This document shows positions 40,301-51,993 of a stretch of 64,000 nucleotides of DNA, piece by piece. Both the position numbers and the translations under genes were made by a program. Source of the DNA: Zonotrichia leucophrys gambelii (taxonomy: Eukaryota > Chordata > Aves > Passeriformes > Passerellidae); the NCBI RefSeq assembly GCF_028769735.1, contig NC_088173.1, positions 17,176,038-17,240,037 of the forward strand, read 5' to 3'. The notes beneath the pieces were generated by a model. It saw nothing but the letters and a program-made list of their open reading frames with translations, was not told the DNA's origin and ran no database searches. Each line of letters begins with the position of its first letter. The first letter of the stretch is position 1.

Positions 40301-43300
40301 ATACAGACACTTTTTGTAACTCTTTGTAAATTACTAATATTTAACAATAATTTTATATTTCGATATCAGAAAACTTGGTGGAATTTTTATGTTTATACCT
40401 GTTATTTACAGGATGAGGAGTGTTTTCATGTGACATATTATTACTCTGAAATAAAATTTACATATTACACTGAAATAACTCTTAGCATTGACTGAGATCT
40501 TACATTAAGAGTAAAACATAGACCATTTATCTGCATTTTAATTTCTGCTACTACCATAACACACCTCTCCAGATACTGGTGTCTCATATAGATTAGCACA
40601 GATCTAAAGATCATGATGGATAAAACTGCTGCCACTGGAAGTCAGAAAATCCATCTGACTTATGAGAATTAAAGTTAAAGGTAGAATGTGTTTGAGAAGA
40701 AAAAATATCTGAAGAAAAATACATGCTATCTGGTGTTTCACAATTTGATAAAAGATTGAAAGTTTATTCAACCATGAATTAGAAACAATTTATTTGTATG
40801 CACCCCAAAATTAAATGCAATGGCCAAAAATCCTATTTATTTTAATTATCCCAAGTCTTGCTTTTGAGGCAATACATTTTCAGAATGCTGTTTCAGCCTT
40901 GTGGTGAACACACACACATTTAATTTTTTAGAGAAAACTGTCTGGAAAATGCTTTCATACAGACTCCACTTTGCTTTTAGAGAGTGAAATACATTTCTAA
41001 GCCTTTCCTTGCTTGTTGAGCTACATTGAACAACTACATTTTTCTTTTTAGTGAAGTTACTCTCATATTTTAAAAATGGCCCTTCTATTTTAGGACTGTG
41101 TTCATTGAAAAACATATATATTCTATTTGTAGTTTTGTGTTTAGTAATAGGTCAAAGCCTCTGGGGTTTCACACTTGAATGAATTACATCCTGGGGAATC
41201 CTGTGTACTGAGAAAGCCAGAGTAATTAACATAATCAAACATGTCTCAGTAAAACCAGTATCTAAAACTACAGTGATGTCATATCCCATCACAACACCCT
41301 CTTTAAATGCTAGAATGTACAAACTGGCAATGTTAGTGTGGTAAGGAATACATACTTGAGGTCTTTGCTCCTTACCATTATGATATGTGTGGTTTTCAGC
41401 TGTTAGTTTGGAAGCCAGCCTTATAAGAAAGTAATGAACTCTAACTCCGTAGCTGAATATATCATTATAAAGCATTTGGGGTTTATAGGTTCACATGTTT
41501 TAGTATTGGAGCCATGGCTGACTTGAACTGAATCTCAAGGGCATCAGACTTTACCCAGTGGCTTCTGGACCAAACCCAGAATATACAACTGACCAAGCTC
41601 TAAAGACTTCATCATCTTTCAAGAAAGGTGATCAGTTTTGCTCCCTTTTTAGGTATTTCAATAATTTAATTGCTTCAAAGTAAGATTATTATTCTTCTAT
41701 TCTGTATTCATCTTTTATCTGGTTCCAGACTTGCCAATTTACTACCTCTAATTATTTCAGATTTTAAATTTTTTCCTTGACTTCACAATTTCATTTGCTT
41801 CATGCAGGTGTCTGAAGACCTTTCAGTTTTTTACAAGATGAAGTTTAATCTTATATTAAAAAAGTATTCCAAGCTGTAACATTCTTGTAGTTCTTTTCAT
41901 AAACATTTGAATTTTGTTGGTAGCCTTTTTACAGGATGATTAAACATACTGAACCATATTGTGTTTATGATTGGGCATACTAAAATGATAATAATAACTT
42001 CTCATGCCTACAGCTATGATTAAATTGTCTTAACAATCCAGAATAATGCTATCACACCAAAAAGCACATTAATTATTCCTTCTACCCATATATGCACTTC
42101 AGTTCCTCTGTGCCAATAACTTGAAGTAGCTACATTATCTTGCATTCAGTTGTATAAATTGTGTGTTAATAAACAGAGGTAGACTATAATATTGACCCAT
42201 CCTATTTCTTGTTGTCCTAATATACAAAGTTTTTCAAGCAACCCCATTTTTGGAACAACAACAATAAAAAATATTTTAATGATTCTCATTAGGAGCATCT
42301 TCTTCCAGCAGTCTTAAACCACTTTTGCCTCACAGGCTACTGTGAACACTTGAAGTTCATTCCTGGTGAACACTTCTCAAGCTTATAAACACAAGTGATT
42401 TACTTTCATATGTACCTAAATCATGGTTGAACCAGGGATATAGTAGCTATCCAGCCTGCTGGTTAAGAGGAGAATTAGATATTGACTTTAGAATATTTTG
42501 GTAAAAACTTTTTTTCAACATACTGATGTTTTCCATTTGTAAAGAATGTACTTCAATTCACTTCTAATACTACTGAAAATAAATGAAGCAGCTCATTTAC
42601 TTTTTAGTAAATATGCTGAGTTTTGTATGCGTGTGACACACTCCAGCTACCATGTTTTGAATTATGAGAAATATTACTTGATTTTTTTAATATAAATAAA
42701 CAACATTAATATTTGAGATAGAAGTTCTGATTTCTGGATTCTGGTTTTAAAATAGATGTTCAAACAAATCTCATTTTTCAATCTACTGTAACTGCCAGAA
42801 GTATCAAAAGATACCATAACGATCTTCTAAAGATGGGACGCAGCCATTAGTTTAGCTTTATATAATAAGGAGGTAAGTCTACCAGTAATGATATGGAAAG
42901 ACTAAAAAGGTGGCAATTAAAACAATATAGTAAAATTAAAAGAATAGGAAATATTTTATCAAAGTTTGAAGTCTACAGTAGTGTTTTGTTGAATTGGAAC
43001 CTTTTATATATCAAGGTGCATTGTTTTAATTCACTCAGAAGAAAATATTTTAATATTCAACACTACCAGCAGAAAAGTTTGAAAACAGTCTCACTTAGCA
43101 GAATAAAATATTGCAACAATAAACTGGCTACCTAAAGCATAAGCAAGCATATATATTTCCCACAAGGATTTTGAGAAGCTTGAACTCTGCATATCTAAAG
43201 TATAGCCTGCATTTATAATTAATAGAACTGTTCCTATTGGAGACATGGAGAGTTCGTGATGGCAGTTTCAACTAATAGCACCTTGAAAAAATGCATATGC

Positions 43301-45230
43301 CTCAGTGCAAATAAATTAAATTAGAACAATTCACTGTTGAAGTACATAATGCACAAAGATAAATAGCTCCTGGAGAAGCAGCCTCACTGCATACTCATTT
43401 TGAGAGAAAAGAGAGGAATCAACTCTTCTAAATACAGAAAGAAAGTACTCCACTGGTTCTGCAGAGCACCTGCATTGACAGACTGTCCCTGAGCAAATAG
43501 AGGGATTTGTTAGTTTGCTTGCCATTGTGTTTTCAGTTGAAGGAGTAAACAAGTTTCTTTCATTATCATTGTTGACATTTAGGGCTACAGAGAGAAAAAA
43601 AACCCAAAAGGATCAACTTTTTGCAAAGTGGACCTAGAAACCTAGAGTATCCCTTCTTTTATGTAACCCCTACTAATTAAAAAAGTTCAGGGAATGGAGG
43701 AAAATTTGTTAGTGATGTTCTGGTGCATTCTTTGCCATACTCGTGATAGGTATCAACAAAGAAATCCCAACTGGCTCTAAAATGTGGGGTAGGCATTAAT
43801 ATTTAGTGATGCCTGCTTGTAACAACCTTGAAGAGGAGCTAAAAAAAAGAACAGCAATATTGTAAAAGTGGACAATATAAAGTAAGAACTGTGGTGAAAG
43901 TCACATGTGGGATATTTTTTGAAATAAAAAAAAAAAAAGACAATATACCTGCAGGTGGAACATGTGATTGCTTTTAAGGTTTCTAATGAAATGCCTTCTT
44001 TCTAACTCACACCTATCTTTGGATATAAGGAATGCATAAAATCCCTGTTTCATATTTCTTTCCTTCATCTCCTCTACCTGATGACCTTATAATTGGGGTT
44101 TTTTCTGTGTTAAAAGTTTTTCTCTATTTCACTTTCTCTCTTTCAATCTTCCTTTTTCTGTAATGAATGTATTATACTTCCCTCAAATTTCAGTTTCTTT
44201 CTGTTTGCTTCATGTTCTTTATTTTGTTGAACCTTTGCCTTTTTCCACATCTGCTTCCATCTTTGGCCTTCAAGTTTTCTATGGCTTTTTAATAGTTTTA
44301 ATAAGAGTCTGGCATGAGATAACCCTGTGGGCTGTGCATTTGTTGGAGCTGCACAAGTATTGGGGCTGCCATCTGACTGTTAGTGTTTCCTGTTTAGTGG
44401 CTACACGGAAAAACAGCAGGCACATCATACTGAGGCAGTCGAGGAGAGGGTGATAGGCCCAGTCAGATGCTGTTCAGAAATGCAGAGCTGTGTCCTGAAC
44501 TGGTCCTCCCAGATTTCTCTTTCCACTGGGTCTCCCTGGCATGACGTGGCTGTTCAAAGGACATTGTCTTTTAGATTCACAGACCAGCCCTACTTTACAA
44601 TCTCATACATATTCTCCCCTTCTGCCTTTCTCCAGGTGTAGTCCTTCATGACAAATCCTTCATATTACTTTGTTGACAAACCATACAGATTACTAAAATA
44701 ATTTCTCAAACAATATTTCTCAATATCAACTCATAAAGCCTTCCCCTTGCTAAGGAAAGCTGAACCTGGTTTGCCTGAAATGTTTGGCTTCTCAGACAAT
44801 AAATGTAATCATGTCACTTCCCTACTGCCACCTGTACTCATAACATGGTTCTCTGTCCCCCCTGTTCTCATTAATAACTTTCTGGTTTCCCTATTAAGAT
44901 GTTCTTTGCCATAATCCCTTCCACTCTCCTTCCCAGTCAAACTTTCAGACTCTTTGGGTTTCCCTATTAGCCGACCCTATAGTTCTAGATCTTCTCTCTT
45001 TTCTGAAAAGTCAAATAGAACAGGATATACTTTTTCTGTGTCAATCAGCGCTGTATTTTAAAAGAGGCTGAAATACAGAGATGGGTTTTTCACACCCCCT
45101 CAGCCATTTCCTAAGTAAAATCCTACCCCCAGACCTACAGGCAAAGCAGAAGCGCCCCTCTTTGCCCAGTCTTTTCCGAAACCCGAGGTTCAGTGAGTTC
45201 ACCCGGCCTGTCTGACGGCAGCTACCCCGT
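37386..45230. other. Gene-free DNA upstream of the CpG island
   Basis: Almost 8 kb without a supported exon, RNA gene or large repeat. It contains an A13 run at 43926-43938. A more GC-balanced patch at about 44320-44640 may be an old repeat: its GAGCTGCACAAGTATTGGGG (44347-44366) resembles GAGCTGCACAAGTAGTGGGG in the intron at about 52467-52486. Around 39920-39975 there is a TTGATTAATTAATGG homeodomain-type site, but no further evidence of a regulatory element. Confidence 0.5.
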
Positions 45231-45440
45231 GTAGGCATCGACTCGGCGGCCCGGGACCCGCGGCAGGGACGGCGCTGGGGCAGGAGTCGTTCTGAGCCCC
45301 GCCAGCCCCGGCGGAGCGTCCCCTGAGCCCGGTCCCGCCCCGCGCCCCCGCGCCGGCCGCGCTCTCGGGGGCGGCCTCAGCCGGCCCGGCCCAGCCTCCC
45401 GCCCGCCCCGCCGCCGGCCGCGCCGCGCCCCGTGCCCGGG

Positions 45441-45605
45441 ATGCGTCCGGCGGCCGAGAGCCGGCTGCTGCCAGGAGCCGGGGGCAGCCGGGCGGGCACG
45501 GGGGCTCCCGCCGCCCCGGCGGCTGGGATCAGCTCCCGCTGGGCTGCGATGCGCAGCGGCGGGGCGGGCGCGGCGGGGCCCAGCGGGAGGGCGCCCCGGC
45601 GCTGA
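45441..45605 (+). other. Upstream ORF in the probable 5' UTR
   Basis: An ATG at 45441 opens a 54-codon Ala/Gly/Arg-rich frame ending in TGA at 45603-45605, before the main start at 45727. The ATG context (CCCGGG before ATG, C after) has G at -3 but lacks G at +4, so it is moderate. If transcription begins upstream of 45441, this uORF could reduce initiation at the main ATG. Its composition simply mirrors the CpG island and I do not propose a functional peptide. Confidence 0.35.
45561..45591 (+). other. G-quadruplex-capable run
   Basis: GGGG-C-GGG-CGCGGC-GGGG-CCCAGC-GGG satisfies the G3+N1-7 rule with loops of 1, 6 and 6 nt on the coding strand. It lies about 140-165 bp upstream of the main ATG, in the promoter or 5' UTR. 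Such motifs in 5' UTRs can affect translation or transcription; that role is inference. Confidence 0.6.
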
Positions 45606-45726
45606 GGCGGGCGGCGGGCGAAGAGCGGCCGGAGCTCTCCAGGGTGCTGGGCTGCTGCCCGCCCGCGGAGCCCCTCCGATGCCTCCGACGCCGCCGCTCC
45701 CGGGCTCCGCCGCCTCTGCGAGCAGC

Positions 45727-45797
45727 ATGGCCCGGATTCGGTACCTCCGCGCCGCTGTCTCGGGGTTTTATCTGTGGGAAGCTGCGGTCCTGCTCAG
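45727..45797 (+). CDS. First coding exon of an unidentified gene (N-terminus)
   Basis: An ATG at 45727 in a strong Kozak context (AGC before ATG, G after) opens 23 codons plus 2 nt. It runs to a textbook donor, CAG/GTGAGT, with the exon ending at 45797 (phase 2). The peptide begins MARIRYLRAAVSGFYL and continues WEAAVLL: basic residues followed by a hydrophobic stretch, as in a signal peptide or signal anchor, so the product is probably secreted or membrane-bound. An in-frame ATG at 45679 would add 16 Pro/Ala/Ser-rich residues but has a poor context (C at -3 and C at +4). The CpG island around the exon supports a real promoter. No second exon is recognised before 64000, so the first intron exceeds 18 kb, typical of large neural or adhesion-type genes. 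I do not recognise the gene. Confidence 0.72.
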
Positions 45798-48294
45798 GTG
45801 AGTTGCTTTCTTTGGGGACCTAGAGGTGTCCCCCTTCCCGGGTGTCGGGCAGCTGAAGTGCCTGGGACGGGTGTGGACAGCATCCGCGGTCACCGCCTTT
45901 CCTCCCCACGAACGCCCGGCTGCCTTCGGCAGCCAGGCTGTGGGCACAGAAACTAAATGCGTGAGCTCCACGCTTCTTGAACGGCTTCATAACACTGCAC
46001 TGTCCCGAATCCCATTTTGAATTTTACAAGCAGGAGGTTGTGTACTTCCTTCACTTGCTCGCAGATAGTTTCCCTCTAAGATCTGTGAATTTTATAATTG
46101 CTTTTAGCAGGAATTGTAACATCATCAATATTGAAAATTCTTAAGGTGCAAAGTGTCTATATGTAAAAGTTACGGAAGATGATCTGAGTTGGGAATATAG
46201 AGACTTCTTTATTACTGTCAGTTCTTTTCAGCAAAATGAAAATCACAGATTGCCTAAGGTCACAAGTCTTGTGCAGAAACACTAGCTGAGTGTTTCTGAG
46301 AGGATATGGTCTACAGAAGTTCCCTTAAGAGGGAAAGCATTTGCTGTGCTACTGACAGTCTACGATTTGTATTATGAAAGATGGCAACATATCCATAAAT
46401 TATGACCTGAGTAGAAGACTGAGGTTCGTACGGCTTTCTCAGCCCAGCACACTCTTTTTAGGTAATATGATGTTACTGTATCAATGTAAGCTTTCTTTTA
46501 ATACATAGCTCTGGAAGTGTGGTGATACCAGGCTAAAATGAACGTAGAAAGTTCATTTTAGAACTGGTATCACCACACTTCCAGAGAAAGAGACTTCACT
46601 GTCTTTTATTCACTGCTGATGCAGTTAGTCATGCTTGTTATCAACAAACATTCTAGCCCTGTATCACAATAAACAAACTATGGCATATAACATGACAGTG
46701 CCAGACTATTTTAAGAATCACATTGTTATTTAACAGACAAAAATCGAAACTTAAATTTGAAAAGAGAGTTTGGGGATTATACATGTAAGGGATTTCTAAC
46801 CATGAAGTTAAGCCAGCAGCATGTATTCCCCACAATGATGGCACACTTCACAAGTGCTCACAGGTATATAGCAAATCTTTCCATTTTGAAGTTAATTTAA
46901 TGTCAACATAAGTAACATAAATATTTCATAATGCAATTTTATTGTAATTGTGCCAAAAGAAAGAGATTTTAAGAAACTTGATCACATGGTATGAGATTGA
47001 TACTTATGAGGAAAGAGTCAATGCATGTATATTACACTTTAAATCTTGCAGTGAGTATTTAATGTTCAGTGTAGGTGACCAAACACTTGTGTAGTGTATG
47101 CAATAAAAGCAGTACTATGCTATTTTTATTCTATTTCAATGTACTCATGGAACTTATTTCTCCTCTGCATATCATTCCATGCAAATGGTTGAATTGTTCA
47201 TCCTTTATTTTAACAACGTAAAAACATTTATTCCAAAGGGGAAAAAAGCTATAAAGTCAGTTATGAAAGTCATAGAGGTATTTTTCATCACATAAATCTG
47301 TACCAATACTGAATTGTTTCCAAACATATGCAGATATCTTATGTAGCATAAATTCAAACTATTCTCTTCAACATCCGGATAACTGTGGTATTGTAATAAC
47401 ATTTTGCTTATAAATAGTCACTTTATGATAATGAGCATGGTTACTGTGCACATGGACTATATAGTTGGAGAAAGAGTTCAGAAAGCTGCTCGAAGTCCAT
47501 GTTTATCTTCCATATCAATCTCCAGATAGAGACTGCTGGTGACTTTAGGTCTAGAAATAACACATGGGAAATCTGAGCCAGTTCAAAACACATAGGAGTC
47601 TTCTCCAAACTTTGAAAATGGAAAAAAAAGTGAAAAAAAAAATGTAAAATGTGAAAATATGTAAAATTCTCAGCTTTGCTTTCCTAGAGCCATTAATTCT
47701 ATTTATTTTCCAACTTAAGCCTTGTGAAATGATTCCCATTGGAGCAAAGGGAGCAGGGAATAGTAGAATGCTGCTCCTACTCTCTGTTAGACACAGACTC
47801 CAGCCTTAGAACCTGTATAACACTTGATGGGAAGGTGGGTGTGCTATGGATTTCTAGGAGCAGTCAAAGAGGTTTATTTACTCACACACTTTGGAAGAAA
47901 TGATGTTATCTTCTTTTACATTGTGCAACTTTGAAACTTTTCTGCTCTTCATTAGGAAACTAAAGGCTGTGTGAGAAAACTGAATGAAACTAACAAGAAA
48001 AGCCTTCATTACTTGTCCAACAGCCCTGAGGCTATTTAATGTTTAAATTACATGCCTGTGAAGATAGGAAGAAAAGATGGTTTTCAGTGTAAATTTGGAC
48101 TGGCTATTTTAATGAGCAAAGTCTCAAGATGCATGCTTAACAAGAAGAAACTTCACCTGATTTATTTTTTTTTTAATAACTCATTCTTCATTCCACATCA
48201 AAAGATACTTCAAAGTGCAATGACTGAAACAAGATGCATATTGGTCATTATTTGGTCTAATTATTTGGTCTCTGAAAGATGTAGGAAAAAAATT
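45798..48294 (+). other. Proximal part of the presumed first intron
   Basis: It begins with the donor GTGAGT at 45798 and quickly returns to AT-rich composition after the CpG shoulder. No further exon is recognised. It contains the strong hairpin at 46509-46586. Confidence 0.5.
46509..46586. repeat. 78-nt near-perfect hairpin (34 paired bases)
   Basis: The arm 46509-46531 (23 nt, starting CTCTGGAAGTG) is exactly complementary to 46564-46586. After a small asymmetric mismatch (G against AA), 46533-46543 (CTAAAATGAAC) pairs exactly with 46551-46561, leaving the 7-nt loop GTAGAAA. Complementarity stops at the ends of the 78 nt. The size fits a microRNA precursor, but the near-perfect pairing fits better a palindromic miniature element or a recent inverted duplication. 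It lies in the first intron, about 710 bp after the exon. I recognise no known microRNA seed. Confidence 0.9.
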
Positions 48295-48733
48295 AAAAGA
48301 GCAATGAAGGTGGGAAAGGGTCTAGAGAGCAAGTCTTGTGAGGAACGTCTGAGAGAGTGGGGTTATTTAATCTAGAGAAAAGGAGGCTCAGGGGGGACCT
48401 TACTGCTCTCCACAACTCCCAGAAAGGAGGGTGCAGCCAGGTAGGGATCAGCCCGTTCCCCCAGGTAACAACTGACAGGACAGGGGGAAATGGCCTCAAG
48501 CTGTGCCAGGGAAGATCCACATTGGATATCAGGAAGAATTTGTTCATGGAGAGAGTGGTCAAGCACTGGAATGGGCTGCCCAGGTGGGTGGTGGAGCCAC
48601 CATCCCTGTAGGTGCTCAAGAAATGACTGGATGTGGCACTTAGAGCTGTGGTTAAGTTGAGAAGGTGGTGTTCAGTCAAAGGTTGTACTTCGTGATCTTG
48701 AGTTCTTTTCCAACCTTAATGATTTCATGATTA
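48295..48733 (+). mobile_element. CR1 LINE 3' fragment, sense, intronic
   Basis: Plus-strand CR1: the end of the ORF2 frame (block TCTAGAGAGCAAGTCTTGTG, then GAGGAACGTCTGAGAGAGTG, and the [24 protein letters not shown] peptide), the [18 protein letters not shown] block, and the 3' UTR (CACCATCCCTGTAGGTGCTC). It ends with TTTCCAACCTTAATGATTTC and a decayed tail, ATGATT. The copy is 5'-truncated with the 3' end intact. Confidence 0.93.
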
Positions 48734-48757
48734 TCCATAGTCTTTCATAGTCCTGTG

Positions 48758-48793
48758 CATGTTTGTACTGTTGTATCATGCAGTACAAACATG
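48758..48793. repeat. 13-bp perfect inverted repeat, 10-nt loop
   Basis: CATGTTTGTACTG (48758-48770) and CAGTACAAACATG (48781-48793) are exact reverse complements around TTGTATCATG. A second, overlapping pairing is possible (TGTATCAT at 48772-48779 with ATGATACA at 48794-48801). It lies 25 bp beyond a CR1 3' end. Confidence 0.8.
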
Positions 48794-48863
48794 TATGATA
48801 CAGTACAATACAGTGCATACACACACATATTGGTAATGTATTAATATATTTTAAACCTGAAAA

Positions 48864-48910
48864 ACAATGGTTAAAGCACATTCGTGTGCTTTAACACAAT
48901 GGTTAAAGCA
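48864..48910. repeat. Hairpin with TTCG loop plus 15-bp direct repeat
   Basis: TTAAAGCACA (48871-48880), the loop TTCG and TGTGCTTTAA (48885-48894) form a perfect 10-bp stem. The 15-bp sequence ACAATGGTTAAAGCA occurs at 48864-48878 and again at 48896-48910, flanking and overlapping the hairpin. This looks like a local template-switch rearrangement. Confidence 0.75.
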
Positions 48911-51900
48911 TTCTTCTTTATGCAATATATTTGAGGATAGAGAGAAAATCTATTATCAGACCCAAAATAAAAAAAACCTCTTACTTATTAATATTACTGC
49001 CAGTCTGAGCCTGAGTGTGATACTAAGAGAGTCCTGGTGTAAAAAAGAGGCAAAATCTAGGGAAAATAATGTAATATAGCCTTGAAATAATTGCAGTTTA
49101 CTACCAAAGAAAGAAAAAAATTCTGAGATATAGTTTGAAGTTATAATAATATCTAAGACTGAGTATTCTCCTCAGTTTTCAATAAAGTAATAGTGGTAAC
49201 AAAAATTCCTCTGGATTTGCCTGAATTCCAAAAGGTCATGATGAAAGCAAGACCATATTTGTAGAGTAAATGCAAAGATCAGATTTGTGAGTCAAAAACA
49301 TTTACATAACAGCTCAGGAACTTTCATGGACACCAGCACTGACCTATTAGAGCTATGCTGTCGGGGACTTGAAGGTATTTGCTTTCTTTTTGGAGGATGT
49401 AATGTATCTATTTTATATGTAGACCTGTGTATGAGGAAAGAACAGGATGAAAAGGTAGATTGCATTGGGGAAATGCAAAATAGATTCTCCCTATGTGGTA
49501 TTTCTTTATTTATCTACATTAGCATAGATTAAGAATCATGTTACAATTAGACTCTTGCCTCTTTCCTTGTTCTTTTCAGTACTCCATTGAACTTACATTA
49601 AAGAAAACAGTATCATAGACACAGATAATTGCTCTTAAAAAACAGATTTTTGTGGGAAAAAACCTCCATGCAACCTAACTTTGGGGCATATCTGAGTTTA
49701 AGGTTAACTGATTTTGAAATTGTTCTTGCATTTCATTGCAAATTGATTTCAGGTGAATAGCTATAAGAGGCAGAAGTCACTATCCTTTAGGCCAGTATTA
49801 GTTCCTTCAAATAATGAAAAAGAAAAAATACAACAGCTAAAAACTATTAATTCTGACATAGCATCACAAACATCTTTGAAAATTAAGATTTTCAGGTGCT
49901 TTAATGAAGCTTCAGTAGCTTATTAATATGTTAATAATTAGACCTACAATGCTACTCAAGAAATAAAAGTGTCCAAATCAAGATGTGAATAAAAGTTTGT
50001 AAAAGAAAATCTACTAAAGCAAGATGACAGCACTGAGGCACAATGCCTTTCCTTGGCAGCCCAGACTTAATATGAAAGTTAGTTTCTGTGGAATAAATCA
50101 GGTGACAGACTCCAGGTCCCATGAAAAGCACTTAGCACATCTCAGGGAGTAGCAAAGGAAGGGTAGACGAGCTGGGAGCTCAGACTTACAGCAACGCAGG
50201 AAGGAACAGGATTCTGCCATAAAAGTTTGCAGTCCCACAGCACTTGAGCAGGAGAACAGTTCAAAAGTTCAAATTGATGGGCAAAGGTGGTACTGAAGAG
50301 GTATGCCCAAGGTCAAAGCCAAAGGGTCAGGTCAGCAGGTCAGGCTCACGATGGAAATGATGAAGGTACGAGACTGGGTGAAAGCATGCTTGCACACTAG
50401 CTCGTGCAGAGACCACAAGAATCTCCCCAGCACTTCTGAGGGTGAAAAAAAAGGAAAAGCAAACACAAGTCCTCAGAGAAGAGAGGTGAAGCCCTGCTGA
50501 GGGTTCTACAAAACAAACCTCTCTGTTTCAAAGCTGTTACCAGAGCTCACACTGACTGAGCCCAGTCCAATTCCTGTGATGAAGGATCCTTCCAAAATCT
50601 AGAAGAGCATCAGTACTGTTAGGGAAGCATTGCATTTTCCTAAACTCAGACAAAAGTGACAAAAGGGGGTTTTGTGACCCCTTATTTGAATATGTAATTC
50701 AAATGCTCTTGTATATCAGCTCTACCAATTTCTCTTCTATTTCAACCATACCACTGAAGACACTGAGATCCTTTTGTACCCAACAGGTACAATTTTTACT
50801 TTACATGAGTAAAAATTTGGTTAATGCTTTAGCTATCCATTCTTTATTTCTATAAAAACGTGATGATTTTTCTAAGTGATTATCATCTTTATAATTTCAG
50901 GAAAGGATAATATATTTATATATTATGTATATATTTTTGTGTTTACAGTACTATAACCTTTAAGAAAATTAAATAATACAGAAATTTCAGTTAAAACCAT
51001 GAATTTTTCAATTCTTACAGTGCTAGTGACATTTTCTTACTTTTCAACTTCTTTTAATTCATTCCTAGCCAACTGATGGTAATAACAACAGAAAGCAAGT
51101 AATATTGTGAGATAAGTGCTGTGCTTCTGTATGATGATAAATGTAATAGCTCCTCTATAATATTAGTTTTGTCCAGACATCCTAGAAATCATGACAATCA
51201 GAGAAAATAAAAATTTTTACAAGATTAGAGCTTCTTATTTTAACAGATTCAGAATACAGGCTTCAAATGACCTTACTCAGTATTATGTAATAATATGTAA
51301 TAATACCTATAGGGAATTATTCCTGCAAATCAGCTTTTCTCAAGTAATGAATGATGAAGAGCCCTTTTCTGTGGTGTTGCTTCTTGTCCTCTTTACTGCT
51401 TTTCCTAATAAAGTTCATGATGTTTAGTGAAAGAATCAGTGAAGGAAGATAGGAAATAGAAGATATCACTTTCACTGATAAATAGGCATCATGAATAGGT
51501 CACGTAAAAGGCACCCTTTTGAGGATATCAACTACCAGCAAAAAGGGAACATCTCAGAGAGCAGGAAAATACACTGCAAAAAACTATGTTTAACAAGGAT
51601 GCAGGACCAAAACCGAAGAATGAGAAGAGTATCAGAAAGCAGAGTAGTTTGCACCGTAAAGTCAAGAAAAAAGGAAGAGAATCTTAAAGACTATACTTTT
51701 TTCCTAGCATAATCTGTTCTTTTTTATGGCTTTTGAAGCAATATTATCCTTTCTGGCTGTCCTTTCTGCCTTTAGATAGTATGACAATGGAAGTGTAAGA
51801 AGTGACAATAAAAAGAAAGAATGAGAAAAAAACATAGATGGTATATATTTATATAGAAAAATTAATTTCATTATTATATTTCCAGTCAGATGTCTAATGA

Positions 51901-51993
51901 ATTACTCCAACACATTATTGAATACAACAGCAAACAGGGTAACAACACCCGATCTACACTTAACTGGACTTTTCACATAATGAACAACATCAA
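48911..51993. other. Intron interior, nothing coding seen
   Basis: No exon or RNA gene is supported. A more GC-balanced block at about 50030-50610 may be an old degenerate repeat that I cannot name. ATAATATAT-TT-ATATATTAT at 50907-50926 is an AT-only near-palindrome. Confidence 0.45.

Larger units (their letters stand above)
45235..45915. promoter_or_regulatory. CpG-island promoter
   Basis: Base composition switches sharply from AT-rich to extremely GC-rich with dense CpG at about 45235. It stays so to about 45740, with a weaker shoulder to 45915. GC boxes of the Sp1/KLF type are visible (GGGGGCGGCC near 45367, CCCGCCCCGC near 45402, GGGGCGGGCG at 45561). There is no TATA box near the first exon, as is usual for CpG-island promoters with dispersed starts. 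The island sits directly on the first coding exon (45727-45797), so it is read as that gene's promoter. The exact transcription start cannot be placed by eye. Bidirectional activity is possible but unsupported. Confidence 0.88.

Noticed and set aside
45222..45728. A 168-codon minus-strand frame rich in Pro, Ala, Arg and Gly across the CpG island
   Set aside because: Long frames are expected in GC-rich DNA with few stop codons. Composition mirrors the island, and the plus-strand exon gives a better explanation.
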